Below, piece after piece: positions 35,228-43,024 of a stretch of DNA of 64,000 bases (position 1 is the first letter of the stretch; each line of letters begins with the position of its first letter). The translations under genes and the position numbers were made by a program. The notes under the pieces are model-generated. The model ran no database searches, was not told the DNA's origin, and saw nothing but the letters and a program-made list of their open reading frames with translations. Origin of the DNA: JAWVFM01 sp963771655 (GTDB taxonomy: Bacteria > Actinomycetota > Thermoleophilia > Solirubrobacterales > 70-9); contig CAVYUG010000004.1 in assembly GCA_963771655.1 (NCBI GenBank), positions 1-64,000 on the forward strand, read 5' to 3'.

Positions 35228-36667
35228 ATGAAAGGCGCAATGACCGTCGTCGCTGACGCTCCGGCTGCCGAGGAGACCAACGCAAGCGAGCTGGTCGGCC
35301 AAGCGCCGCCCTCTCCCGCGGGCCCGATCGAGGCCGACGAGCTCGCCTCGCTTCCCGCGCCCCCCGCCATCCCCCTCCCGCGCCTCGTCCAGGTCCTGCG
35401 CTTCAACCAGCGCCAGATCGAGTTCGTCTTCCGGGCGCGGCGGGAGCTCGGCGAGGTGTTCCGGATGCGAGGCGTCGTGCCCGGCGGCCCGGTGATCACG
35501 TCGCATCCCGACCACGTGAAGTCGCTCTTCACCGCCAAGCCGGAGCAGGCGCCGTCGCTCACCGGCGAGTCGCCGCTACGGCCGATCGTGGGCCCGAACT
35601 CCACGCTGACCGCCGTGGGCGAGCGTCACATGCGCCAGCGCAAGCTCCTGCTGCCGGCCTTCCACGGCGAGGCAATCGCCAAGTACGCGCAGATGATCAC
35701 CGGGGCGGCCGAGCGGGAGATCGCCACCTGGCCCGTCGGCGCGCCGTTCGCCCTCGCACCCAGGATGCAGGCGATCACGCTCGACGTGATCATGGCGGGG
35801 ATCTTCGGCATCGAGGGACGCCCGGCCTTCGGCACGCCCGAGTTCGGGTTGCGCCTCGCCACCAAGCATCTCGTCGCCGCGTCGACCCTGCCCGTCGCGC
35901 AGCTCGGCGAGCTGATGAACATCGGTCGCGACGAACCGGTCGGGCTCACGAAAGCAGGGCTCACGATCCTCGACAAGCCGACCTACGCCGTGATCTCCTC
36001 GAGGCGGCGAGCCGAGGACCTCGACGAGCGCCGCGACATCCTTTCCCTGCTTCTCCAGGCGCGGACCGAGGACGGTGAGGCGCTGACCGACAAAGAGCTT
36101 CGCGACGAGCTGCTCACCCTCGTCCTCGCCGGCCATGAGACGACGGCGAACTCGCTGGCTTGGACCTGGGAGCGCCTTGTCCGCTTCCCGGAGGCTCAGG
36201 AGCGCCTCGTCGAGGCCGTGCGCTCCGACGAGGACGCCGATGAGGTCGTCGAGGCGACGATCACCGAGGGCATGCGGTCGCGCCCGGTGATCCCGATCAT
36301 CGGGCGGCGGGTCACGGTGCCCTGGCGCCTCGGCGAGTACGGGGTGAACGCGGACACGCCCGTGACGATGAGCATCCTGCTCATCCACCACCGCGAGGAC
36401 GTCTACCCCGAGCCCTTCGCCTTCCGACCGGAGCGCTGGCTGGACCACAAGCCGGGGACCTACGAATGGATCCCCTTCGGCGGCGGGATCCGTCGCTGCC
36501 TCGGTGCTGCGCTGGCGATGGCCGAGCAGCGGGTCGTCCTCTCCTCGATGGCCCGCCGCCTCGACATCGAGGCGGATGACCCCGAGCCCGAGCACGCCGT
36601 GCATCGCAACGTCACGATGATCCCCTCGCGCGGCGCGCGGGTTGTGGTCACGTCGCGTCGCGATTGA
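35228..36667 (+). CDS. Cytochrome P450
   Basis: 479-aa P450. It has the I-helix LVLAGHETTANSL (oxygen activation), the K-helix ExxR (EGMRSRP), PERW (FRPERWLDH) and the haem-binding loop FGGGIRRCLGAAL with its Cys. An Ala/Pro-rich ~40-residue N-terminal tail precedes the domain; there is no membrane anchor. ATG at 35228 is used; ATG at 35240 is also possible. No ferredoxin or reductase gene is adjacent. Substrate unknown. A CRP-like palindrome lies just upstream. Confidence 0.92.
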   Translation: MKGAMTVVADAPAAEETNASELVGQAPPSPAGPIEADELASLPAPPAIPLPRLVQVLRFNQRQIEFVFRARRELGEVFRMRGVVPGGPVITSHPDHVKSLFTAKPEQAPSLTGESPLRPIVGPNSTLTAVGERHMRQRKLLLPAFHGEAIAKYAQMITGAAEREIATWPVGAPFALAPRMQAITLDVIMAGIFGIEGRPAFGTPEFGLRLATKHLVAASTLPVAQLGELMNIGRDEPVGLTKAGLTILDKPTYAVISSRRRAEDLDERRDILSLLLQARTEDGEALTDKELRDELLTLVLAGHETTANSLAWTWERLVRFPEAQERLVEAVRSDEDADEVVEATITEGMRSRPVIPIIGRRVTVPWRLGEYGVNADTPVTMSILLIHHREDVYPEPFAFRPERWLDHKPGTYEWIPFGGGIRRCLGAALAMAEQRVVLSSMARRLDIEADDPEPEHAVHRNVTMIPSRGARVVVTSRRD

Positions 36668-36696
36668 GCGGCCGATAAGGGAACTCTCACGCGGCC

Positions 36697-37353
36697 GTGA
36701 CCGGCCGCTTAGGCCTCCTCGCGAGGATCGCCGGCGTGACCACGGCGCCCACTCGCCCGCCGGGGGCGCGGCGGCTCGGCCGGAACATCGTCGGCAACCA
36801 GCGACTGACCGCGGGCCTGGCCGTCCTCCTCATTCTCGTGCTCGGAGCGGAGGGGGTCACGATCCTCGCGATCGGCCAGCTCCTGGCGCCGCACATCGTG
36901 ATCGGCGTGCTCCTGATACCGCTGGTGATGGCGAAGCTGGCGAGCACTGGGTACCGATTCGTCCGCTTCTACACGCACGATCCGGCATACCGAGCCAAGG
37001 GGCCGCCGCCGCTCTTCCTTCGCGCGACGGCCCCGATCACGGTGTTGTTGACGCTTGCGGTCCTGGCGAGCGGCGTCGCGCTCCTGCTGCACGGACCGGA
37101 CTCGGGGTTGCTGCTTGAAGTCCACAAGGCGAGCTTCATCGCCTGGCTCGGCTTCATGGCGATCCACGTCCTCGGGCACCTGCGCGAGCTGCCGAGCGCC
37201 GCCGGCGATTGGCGCCGCGAGGCGCCGGGCGCTGCGGTCGCCGGCTCATCGGCCCGATTCCTCGTGATCGCCGTCGCCTTGGCGGCGGGCCTCGTCCTCG
37301 GGTTCGCGAGCCTCTCGCTCGCGCACTCGTGGCTGAGCCTCAGCGGCGGGTAG
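36697..37353 (+). CDS. Multi-helix membrane protein, cytochrome b561-like layout
   Basis: 218 aa with about five helices. His residues lie within or near helices (LAPHIVIGVLL, EVHKASFIAWLGFMAIHVLGHLREL), a pattern seen in b-type haem membrane proteins, but no family match is certain. GTG start at 36697, 29 bases after the P450 gene, so the two may be co-transcribed. Confidence 0.55.
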   Translation: MTGRLGLLARIAGVTTAPTRPPGARRLGRNIVGNQRLTAGLAVLLILVLGAEGVTILAIGQLLAPHIVIGVLLIPLVMAKLASTGYRFVRFYTHDPAYRAKGPPPLFLRATAPITVLLTLAVLASGVALLLHGPDSGLLLEVHKASFIAWLGFMAIHVLGHLRELPSAAGDWRREAPGAAVAGSSARFLVIAVALAAGLVLGFASLSLAHSWLSLSGG

Positions 37354-37389
37354 GCACCGCCGCGCAGCCTCGGGCCCTAGAGTCGCCGC

Positions 37390-37830
37390 ATCGCCGTCGA
37401 CGTCGAGACCGAAATCGAGATCGACCAACCGCGGTCGGAGGTGGCCGCGTTCGCCACGGATCCCGATCGCGCGCCGGAGTGGTACGAGAACATCGAGTCG
37501 GTGGAGTGGCGCACGACGAAGCCCCTCGCGGTCGGCTCGAGGATCGAGTTCGTCGCCCGCTTCATGGGCCGGCGCCTCGTCTACACCTACGAGATCCGCG
37601 AGCTGGTTCCGAGCGAGCGCCTCGTGATGAGCACCGACGAGGGCCCGTTCCCCATGGAGACGACCTACGAGTGGGCGGACTCGGCGGCGGGCCGCACGCG
37701 CATGACGCTCCGCAATCGCGGCGAGCCGTCCGGGTTCTCCAGGGTCGCTGCGCCCATGATGTCCGCGGCCATGCGTCGCGCCAACCGAAAGGACCTCGAG
37801 AAGCTGAAGTCACTTCTCGAGGCCCGTTGA
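37390..37830 (+). CDS. SRPBCC/START-like ligand-binding protein, non-standard start
   Basis: The domain reads [33 protein letters not shown], then [22 protein letters not shown] and a C-terminal helix [21 protein letters not shown], typical of SRPBCC proteins with a hydrophobic pocket. The first canonical start (GTG, 37441) would remove the first strand. Between the in-frame stop at 37378 and 37441 there is only ATC (37390), so either ATC is used, or the start codon is a sequence error. The stop lies one base before the tmRNA gene's 3' end (convergent). Confidence 0.6.
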   Translation: MAVDVETEIEIDQPRSEVAAFATDPDRAPEWYENIESVEWRTTKPLAVGSRIEFVARFMGRRLVYTYEIRELVPSERLVMSTDEGPFPMETTYEWADSAAGRTRMTLRNRGEPSGFSRVAAPMMSAAMRRANRKDLEKLKSLLEAR

Positions 37831-37831
37831 G

Positions 37832-38187
37832 TGGAGACGGCGGCATCGAAGCCGCGTCCTCGGTCGCGTAACGATCGGCGTCTACAGGCTTATCCGGCGC
37901 TTGATCTCGCCTTCCGGGTCCGCGCCGGCGGGTGAATCCGGAAGACCAGCCCCCTGGTGATGTCCCCTTGCGGCGAGGGCGAGCCGCTTCAGGTAAGCCC
38001 GCTGTTGAAGCCGGTGCCCCTCCCCGCGGGCTGGGAGGGCCGACTCCTCACCTACTTAGCTTGAACTAAGCGGCGAGGGCGAACTCGTGGTCCGCACTTA
38101 TTCATTTCCCGGGTTTTACGAGGCCACCGGGAACCTCGGCCTGCAACCGTTCGCACGAGTCGACCAAGTCGAAACCAATTCGTCCCC
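37832..38187 (-). ncRNA. ssrA: Transfer-messenger RNA (tmRNA)
   Basis: The 5' end GGGGACGAATTGGTTTCGAC (from 38187) pairs with the 3' end CGTCTCC-A over 7 bp, forming the tRNA-like acceptor stem. Near the 3' end is a T-arm, GCGGC-TTCGAT-GCCGC, after the typical ATAAGCCTGTAGACGCCGATCG. The reading frame 38095-38066 starts at GCG and encodes ADHEFALAA, then TAG; the ALAA ending is the usual degradation tag. 356 nt, normal length. CCA is not encoded (CTCA follows). It rescues ribosomes stalled on broken mRNA with SmpB, whose gene lies 4.3 kb away on the same strand. The T loop has six bases where seven are usual. Confidence 0.92.
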
Positions 38188-38244
38188 GTGCTATGTGCAA
38201 TGAAGTCTAGCTCCGTGAGACTACATTTACTGAAGTATTGGACG

Positions 38245-39087
38245 ATGAGAGCTGAGCAGCCGATGGCCGATAGCGCGACACCGGGACTCTCCCCCTACGA
38301 GCCGGTCCAGCCGGGGTCGGGGCGCGGGCGAAAGCTCCGCGAACGGGCGGCCGGCATCGGCGCCGCGCTCGTCGCCCTCATCGCCAAGGGCAAGACGCTT
38401 CTGCTGCTGCTGCCGAAGGTGAAGCTGCTCGCCACCTTCGGCTCGGCGTTCGTCTCGATCGCCGCCTACGCGCTGCTCTGGGGCTGGCCGTTCGCCGCCG
38501 GCTTCGTGGCCCTGCTGTTCCTGCACGAGCTTGGCCACGTCATCCAGCTTCGCCGCGAGGGCGTGAAGGCGTCGGCGCCGATGTTCATCCCGTTCCTCGG
38601 CGCCGTGATCACCGCCCGATCGATGGGTGACGATGCCGCCGCGGAGGCGCGGGTCGGCCTCGCGGGACCGATCCTGGGCGCGGCCGCCTCGCTCGTCCCG
38701 CTCGGGATCTGGCTCGCCACGGGCTCCGACTTCTGGCGCGCGCTCGCCTACGTCGGTTTCTTCCTCAACCTCTTCAACCTCCTCCCGGTTCTGCCCCTCG
38801 ACGGCGGCCGGGCGATGGCTGCGCTGTCGCCGGCGATCTGGCTGGTGGGCCTCCTCGGCCTGGTGGCGATCGCGGTCGCGTTCCCCAACCCGATCCTGTT
38901 CCTCATCCTCCTCTTCGGCGGCGTCGAGAGCTGGCGGCGGTGGCGGGCCCGCAACACGCCGCAGGCCCGGGCCTACCACGCCATCCCGGCCCGCACCCGT
39001 GTCCTCGTCGCCGTCACCTACCTCGGGCTCGCCGCGGCGCTCGGGGTCGGCGTGGCCGAGACGTTCTTCGCGCGAGGCATCGGGTAG
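38245..39087 (+). CDS. Site-2-protease-like M50 zinc metalloprotease
   Basis: Membrane protein of ~280 aa with the zinc motif FLHELGHVIQL and the second motif NLFNLLPVLPLDGGRA (NxxPxxxLDGG). About six helices; the N-terminal ~50 residues are basic and soluble. Such proteases cut membrane-embedded substrates such as anti-sigma factors. ATG at 38245 is preferred over an upstream GTG at 38188, because the space 38188-38244 must hold the divergent tmRNA promoter; ATG 38263 is also possible. Confidence 0.82.
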   Translation: MRAEQPMADSATPGLSPYEPVQPGSGRGRKLRERAAGIGAALVALIAKGKTLLLLLPKVKLLATFGSAFVSIAAYALLWGWPFAAGFVALLFLHELGHVIQLRREGVKASAPMFIPFLGAVITARSMGDDAAAEARVGLAGPILGAAASLVPLGIWLATGSDFWRALAYVGFFLNLFNLLPVLPLDGGRAMAALSPAIWLVGLLGLVAIAVAFPNPILFLILLFGGVESWRRWRARNTPQARAYHAIPARTRVLVAVTYLGLAAALGVGVAETFFARGIG

Positions 39088-39098
39088 ACATCCTCGCG

Positions 39099-40466
39099 AT
39101 GGCCGAGCGTGAGTTCGACGTCGTGGTCCTCGGCGCCGGCTCGTCCGGCGAGGTGTGCGCAGGCCGGATCGCGGGCGGAGGGCTCGATGTGGCCATCGTG
39201 GAGACAGAGCTGGTCGGGGGCGAGTGCTCCTACTACGCCTGCATGCCCTCCAAGGCGCTGCTGCGGCCAGCCGAGGCGCTGGCCGAGACGTCGCGTGTCG
39301 GTGGCGCGGCCGAGCGCCTCGAGAGCACGGACCCCGATCCCCGTGCCACGCTGGAGCGCCGCGACGAGGTCATCTCCCACCGCGATGACTCCGGCCAGCT
39401 TCCGTGGCTCGAGGACCGCGGGATCGAGCTGTTCAGGGGCAAGGGGGAAATCGAGGGCGAGCGGCGGGTTCGGGTGGACGACGGCGTCCTCGAGGCCCGC
39501 AAAGCCGTGGTTGTCGCCACCGGCTCGACGGCCGCGGTCCCCCCGGTCGATGGCCTCGCCGAGGCCGCGCCCTGGACCCCGCGCGAGGCCACCACCGCAG
39601 AAGCGGTCCCGGACTCCCTCGCCGTCCTCGGCGGCGGCGCCGTCGGCGTCGAGATGGCCCAGGCCTGGAGCTCGCTCGGCGCGCGGGTGACCCTGATCGA
39701 GGCCGCCGAGCGGATCCTGCCCGGTGAGGAACCGTTCGCGAGCGAGCAGGTCGCGGACGGCCTACGCAAGGCCGGCGTGGACCTGCGCGAGGGCGCGAAG
39801 GCCTCGGCCGCACATAGCGGCGGCGGCGTCACGGTCGAGATCGAGGGCGGTGAGGAGGTGAGCGCCTCCCAGCTTCTCGTCGCCGTCGGCCGCAAGGCGC
39901 GCGTCGAGGGCATCGGCCTCGAGTCCGTCGGGATCGAGCCCGACGGCTATCTGGACGTCAACGACCAGCTCCAGGTGGCCGGGCACGAGTGGCTCTACGC
40001 GGTGGGCGACGTCAACGGCCGCGCCCTCCTCACGCATATGGGCAAGTACCAGGCGCGTATCGCCGCCGACCACATCCTCGGCAAGGACGTCGGGGCGGTC
40101 GCCGAAGCCGCCGGCTCTCCGCGCGTCGTCTTCACGATGCCCTCCGTGGCCGCCGTCGGGCGCACCCTGTCCGCCGCCGAGGATTCGGGCATCACTGCGC
40201 GCGCGGTCGACGTCGAGACCGAAGCGACCGCGGGCGCCAGCTTCCACGGGCGCGGCGAGCCCGGGACCACGAGGCTCGTCATCGACGAGGACCGGCGCGT
40301 GGTGGTCGGCGCGACGTTCGTCGGCCCGGAGACGGCGGACTTCCTGCACGCGGCGACCATCGCCGTCGCCGGGCGGGTGTCCCTGGATCACCTCTGGCAC
40401 GCCGTGCCGACCTTCCCGACCAGGAGCGAGGTCTGGCTGAAGCTGATGGAGGAGTACGGCCTCTAG
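39099..40466 (+). CDS. FAD-dependent pyridine nucleotide-disulfide oxidoreductase
   Basis: 455 aa, family of dihydrolipoamide dehydrogenase and mercuric reductase. It shows the FAD motif VVVLGAGSSGEVCAGRIA, the redox pair GGECSYYACMPSKALLRP (CxxxxC), NAD motif LAVLGGGAVGVEMAQAW, second FAD motif LYAVGDVNG and a C-terminal dimer domain with FHGRGEP and WHAVPTFPTRSE. The active-site sequence GGECSYYACMPSK differs from the GGTCLNVGCIPSK of lipoamide dehydrogenase, so another disulfide or quinone substrate is likely. It starts 11 bases after the M50 gene. Confidence 0.87.
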   Translation: MAEREFDVVVLGAGSSGEVCAGRIAGGGLDVAIVETELVGGECSYYACMPSKALLRPAEALAETSRVGGAAERLESTDPDPRATLERRDEVISHRDDSGQLPWLEDRGIELFRGKGEIEGERRVRVDDGVLEARKAVVVATGSTAAVPPVDGLAEAAPWTPREATTAEAVPDSLAVLGGGAVGVEMAQAWSSLGARVTLIEAAERILPGEEPFASEQVADGLRKAGVDLREGAKASAAHSGGGVTVEIEGGEEVSASQLLVAVGRKARVEGIGLESVGIEPDGYLDVNDQLQVAGHEWLYAVGDVNGRALLTHMGKYQARIAADHILGKDVGAVAEAAGSPRVVFTMPSVAAVGRTLSAAEDSGITARAVDVETEATAGASFHGRGEPGTTRLVIDEDRRVVVGATFVGPETADFLHAATIAVAGRVSLDHLWHAVPTFPTRSEVWLKLMEEYGL

Positions 40467-40469
40467 GCG

Positions 40470-42314
40470 CTAGAGCGTCAGGTGGGCGCGCAGGTCGTCC
40501 AGGAACGCCTTCGGAAATCCGGGGATGTTCGCCAGCTCGTCCAGCGAGGAGAAGCCGCCGCTTCGCTCGCGGTAGGAGAGGATGCGACCGGTCTGCGTGA
40601 CCGAGAGCTTCAACGAGCGAAGCTGCTCGTAGTTCGCCGTGTTGAGGTTGATCGGCTCCCCCGCCGGGGCCGAAGGCGCCGGCGGCTCTCCGACCGCGTC
40701 GAAGGGCTCGGTCGCCGTGGGCGTCGGCTCGGGCTCCGGTTCCGGCTCAGGCTCCGGCTCCGGCTCTTGCTCCGGCTCCGGCTCCGGCTCCGGCTCTTGA
40801 TCCGGCTCCGGCTCGGATGCCTCGGGTTCCGGCGAGGGCGGTGCCGGAGGCTCGGCGAGGGAAAGGCTCGGTGGCGCCGAGGCGACCTCCTCGGCGATCT
40901 CCTCGGGCTCCTCCTCGATTCGCACCACCGTCGCTCGCGCGCGCTCCTCGGCGTCCGTCGCTTTCTGCTCGGCGGCCGCGATGCGGTCGAGCACCTCGCG
41001 AAGCTGCTGCTCGCGCGCAATCTCCTCGGCCTTAAGACGCGCGAGTCGCTCGGCGCGGGTGGCCCGCGTCTCGGCCTCGGCGGCGCGCGCCTCGACCTCC
41101 TCGAGGCGCTTCGCTGCGCGCTCCAGAGCTTCCTCGGTGCGGCGCTGGCCCTCGGCGAGGCGGTCCTCCGTCGCCTGGAGCTCGCTCGCCAGCGCCTCCT
41201 CCTGCTGCCGTCGGCGCGCGAGCTGCTCCTCCGCTGCGCGGAGCTCGGCGATCAGGGAGCTCTCGGGCACGGACGGCCGAGCTGTCTGATCCGGCACCGC
41301 GGGTCCCTCGGGCGTCGCCGCGGGGGCGGCCGCCTCGGCCGTGCCTCGCTCCGCGAGGCGGCTCTCGGTCTCCTCCTGAAGCCTCGCGACCTCGGCGATG
41401 CGGCGGTCCGCCTCGCTGCGAAGCCGCTCCTCGTCGGTGCGAACGCGCTCCTCCGTCGCTCCGTGGTCCGCCTGTTCGAGCTTGGCCAGCGCCTCACGCT
41501 CGGCGGCCTCGCGGATCGCTCGCTCCTCGATGGCCCGGGCCGGGTCGGCCTCCGCTGCCGGAGCGCCCTCGGAGCTGAGCGGGACGATCGGCGGCGGCGG
41601 CTCGGTTGGGGTCGACGTCGGGGGCGTCGCAAGCGCGGCCCCTTCGGACGCGGCGGCCGGCGAGGGCTGCTCCGGCGCGGATGCAGCGGATTCGAGCGGC
41701 GGGGGCGCCTGCGGGGAGAACCATGGGGCTGCAGCCGCCTCCGCGGGCGGGGCGGCACCCGGTGCGGGGGGCGGCTCGGGCTGGGGAGCCTCGCTCGGCG
41801 TGGCGCCCGCTGCGGCCGGCGGTTCGGGCTGTGCCGGCGCGGGCGGCGTCGACGACGTCCTGCCAGCGGCCTGCTTGGTCCGCTTGCGCGCCTCGGCCTC
41901 CTGCTTCTTCGCCTGGCGCATCGCCTTCTTCGCCTCGGCGGCCTCCCTCTTCGCGGCGGTCTTCTCCGCGCGCTTCTGGGCTCGTTCCTGCTTGCGCCGC
42001 TCCCGCGGCGTCAGCGGGCCCGGCGCCGTCGGCGAGGGAGCTGCGGGTGCGGTCGGGGCCGGAGCGATCTCCGAAGTGGTCGAGGAAGAGGGATCGGGCG
42101 TCGCGGAAGGGGTAGCCGGCGTCACGCTGGGTGCGGGAGCTTCCGGGGCCGGCGTGGCGGGACCGGCGCTTGGGTCGGCCGGCCCAGCACTCGGCGGTGC
42201 GACGCTGGGCGGACCCTGGGAGGCTGACGGCGGCTGCGCAACCGGCGGCGGAGTCGCGGGGGGCGGCTCCGCGGCGCCCCCCTGGCTCTCTTCCTTCTTG
42301 CGAAACAGGCCCAT
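40470..42314 (-). CDS. Pro/Ala/Glu-rich coiled-coil protein with C-terminal helix-hairpin-helix
   Basis: 614 aa in distinct zones: MGLFRKKEE start, a Pro/Ala/Ser-rich stretch (~10-90), a Lys/Arg/Ala helix (RERRKQERAQKRAEKTAAKR), another Pro-rich part, a long coiled coil (~250-470, repeated ERLAEGQRRTEEAL-like), an EP-repeat (EPEPEPEQEPEP), and a C-terminal helix-hairpin-helix domain (INLNTANYEQLRSLKLSVTQ, ELANIPGFPKAFLDDL). The HhH domain is ComEA-like and normally binds DNA. There is no signal peptide or transmembrane helix, so it is probably cytoplasmic and elongated. Function unknown. It lies downstream of smpB, with repeat B2 between. Confidence 0.7.
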   Translation of the reverse strand: MGLFRKKEESQGGAAEPPPATPPPVAQPPSASQGPPSVAPPSAGPADPSAGPATPAPEAPAPSVTPATPSATPDPSSSTTSEIAPAPTAPAAPSPTAPGPLTPRERRKQERAQKRAEKTAAKREAAEAKKAMRQAKKQEAEARKRTKQAAGRTSSTPPAPAQPEPPAAAGATPSEAPQPEPPPAPGAAPPAEAAAAPWFSPQAPPPLESAASAPEQPSPAAASEGAALATPPTSTPTEPPPPIVPLSSEGAPAAEADPARAIEERAIREAAEREALAKLEQADHGATEERVRTDEERLRSEADRRIAEVARLQEETESRLAERGTAEAAAPAATPEGPAVPDQTARPSVPESSLIAELRAAEEQLARRRQQEEALASELQATEDRLAEGQRRTEEALERAAKRLEEVEARAAEAETRATRAERLARLKAEEIAREQQLREVLDRIAAAEQKATDAEERARATVVRIEEEPEEIAEEVASAPPSLSLAEPPAPPSPEPEASEPEPDQEPEPEPEPEQEPEPEPEPEPEPEPTPTATEPFDAVGEPPAPSAPAGEPINLNTANYEQLRSLKLSVTQTGRILSYRERSGGFSSLDELANIPGFPKAFLDDLRAHLTL

Positions 42315-42397
42315 CCGGGCCCGTATCGTGGCATGGGCGGCCGGGCGGCGGCGTGCCGCCGGCCGGCTGAAAGCCGGCGTTCACCCTCCTCCCGTCC

Positions 42398-42443
42398 CGA
42401 ACGTCCCGCGTTGGGGGCTATACGGGGTGGTGAGGGACGTTCG
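42398..42443. repeat. Hairpin repeat, family B copy 2
   Basis: 46 bases: the same 10-bp stem arms (CGAACGTCCC / GGGACGTTCG) and GCGTTGGGGGCTATACG core as 24627-24672; only seven bases near the end differ (GGGTGGT instead of CAGCAAC). It begins 6 bases after the smpB stop in the transcript direction and could also terminate it. Confidence 0.75.
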
Positions 42444-42449
42444 CGCGGG

Positions 42450-42926
42450 TCAGGAGCCCCGGCGCCTGAGCTCGCGGTCGATCTCTCGCCGCATGTCGCG
42501 ATCGCGCATCTCGCGGCGGCGGTCCCGGCCCTCCTTGTTTCGCGCGAGGGCGAGCTCCACCTTCGCCCAGGGGCCCTTGAAGTAGATCCGGGTCGGCACG
42601 AGCGTGAGGCCCCGCTGCGACGTGCGGCCGACCAGGCGCTCGATCTCCGCGCGATGCAGGAGGAGCTTGCGCGGGCGCTCGGGCTCGTGGTTCTGCGTGC
42701 TCGCCGGCGCGTAGTGCGGGATATGGAGGTTTCGCAGCCACACCTCGCCCTCGTCCACCGTGGCGTAGGCGTCGGCCATCTGCGCCCTCCCCTCCCGCAG
42801 CGACTTGACCTCGCTTCCCACCAGCTCGATGCCGCATTCGAAGCGCTCGAGGAACTCGAACTTGTGGCCGGCCCGGCGGTTGGTCGCGACATCGCCCGAG
42901 GCGGGCTTTCTCGGCTTCTTGGCCAT
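42450..42926 (-). CDS. smpB: SsrA-binding protein SmpB
   Basis: 158 aa with the family motifs ATNRRAGHKFEFLERFECGIELVGSEVKSLR (OB fold start), ADAYATVDEGEVWL, NLHIPHY, KLLLHRAEIERL and a basic C-terminal tail (KEGRDRRREMRDRDMRRE) that lies in the ribosome's mRNA channel. It binds tmRNA for trans-translation. The ssrA gene lies 4.3 kb downstream on the same strand, and rnr is directly upstream. Confidence 0.95.
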   Translation of the reverse strand: MAKKPRKPASGDVATNRRAGHKFEFLERFECGIELVGSEVKSLREGRAQMADAYATVDEGEVWLRNLHIPHYAPASTQNHEPERPRKLLLHRAEIERLVGRTSQRGLTLVPTRIYFKGPWAKVELALARNKEGRDRRREMRDRDMRREIDRELRRRGS

Positions 42927-43024
42927 CAGCGCCGCCTCACGTGAGGACGGGCCGGCTGCCGACGCGTGCCGCCAGGCGCGTCCAGACGCCGCCAGAGATG
43001 GGCCGTACTTCCGTGGGTCGGCAC

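Noticed and set aside
38188..38244. Upstream GTG start for the M50 protease
   Set aside because: It would begin directly at the tmRNA 5' end and use the tmRNA promoter region as coding sequence; the residues are not protein-like.
40482..42227. 581-codon open frame on the plus strand, opposite the coiled-coil/HhH gene
   Set aside because: It is a mirror of the real gene in GC-rich DNA; it is made of Arg/Leu/Gly strings and has no recognisable domain.
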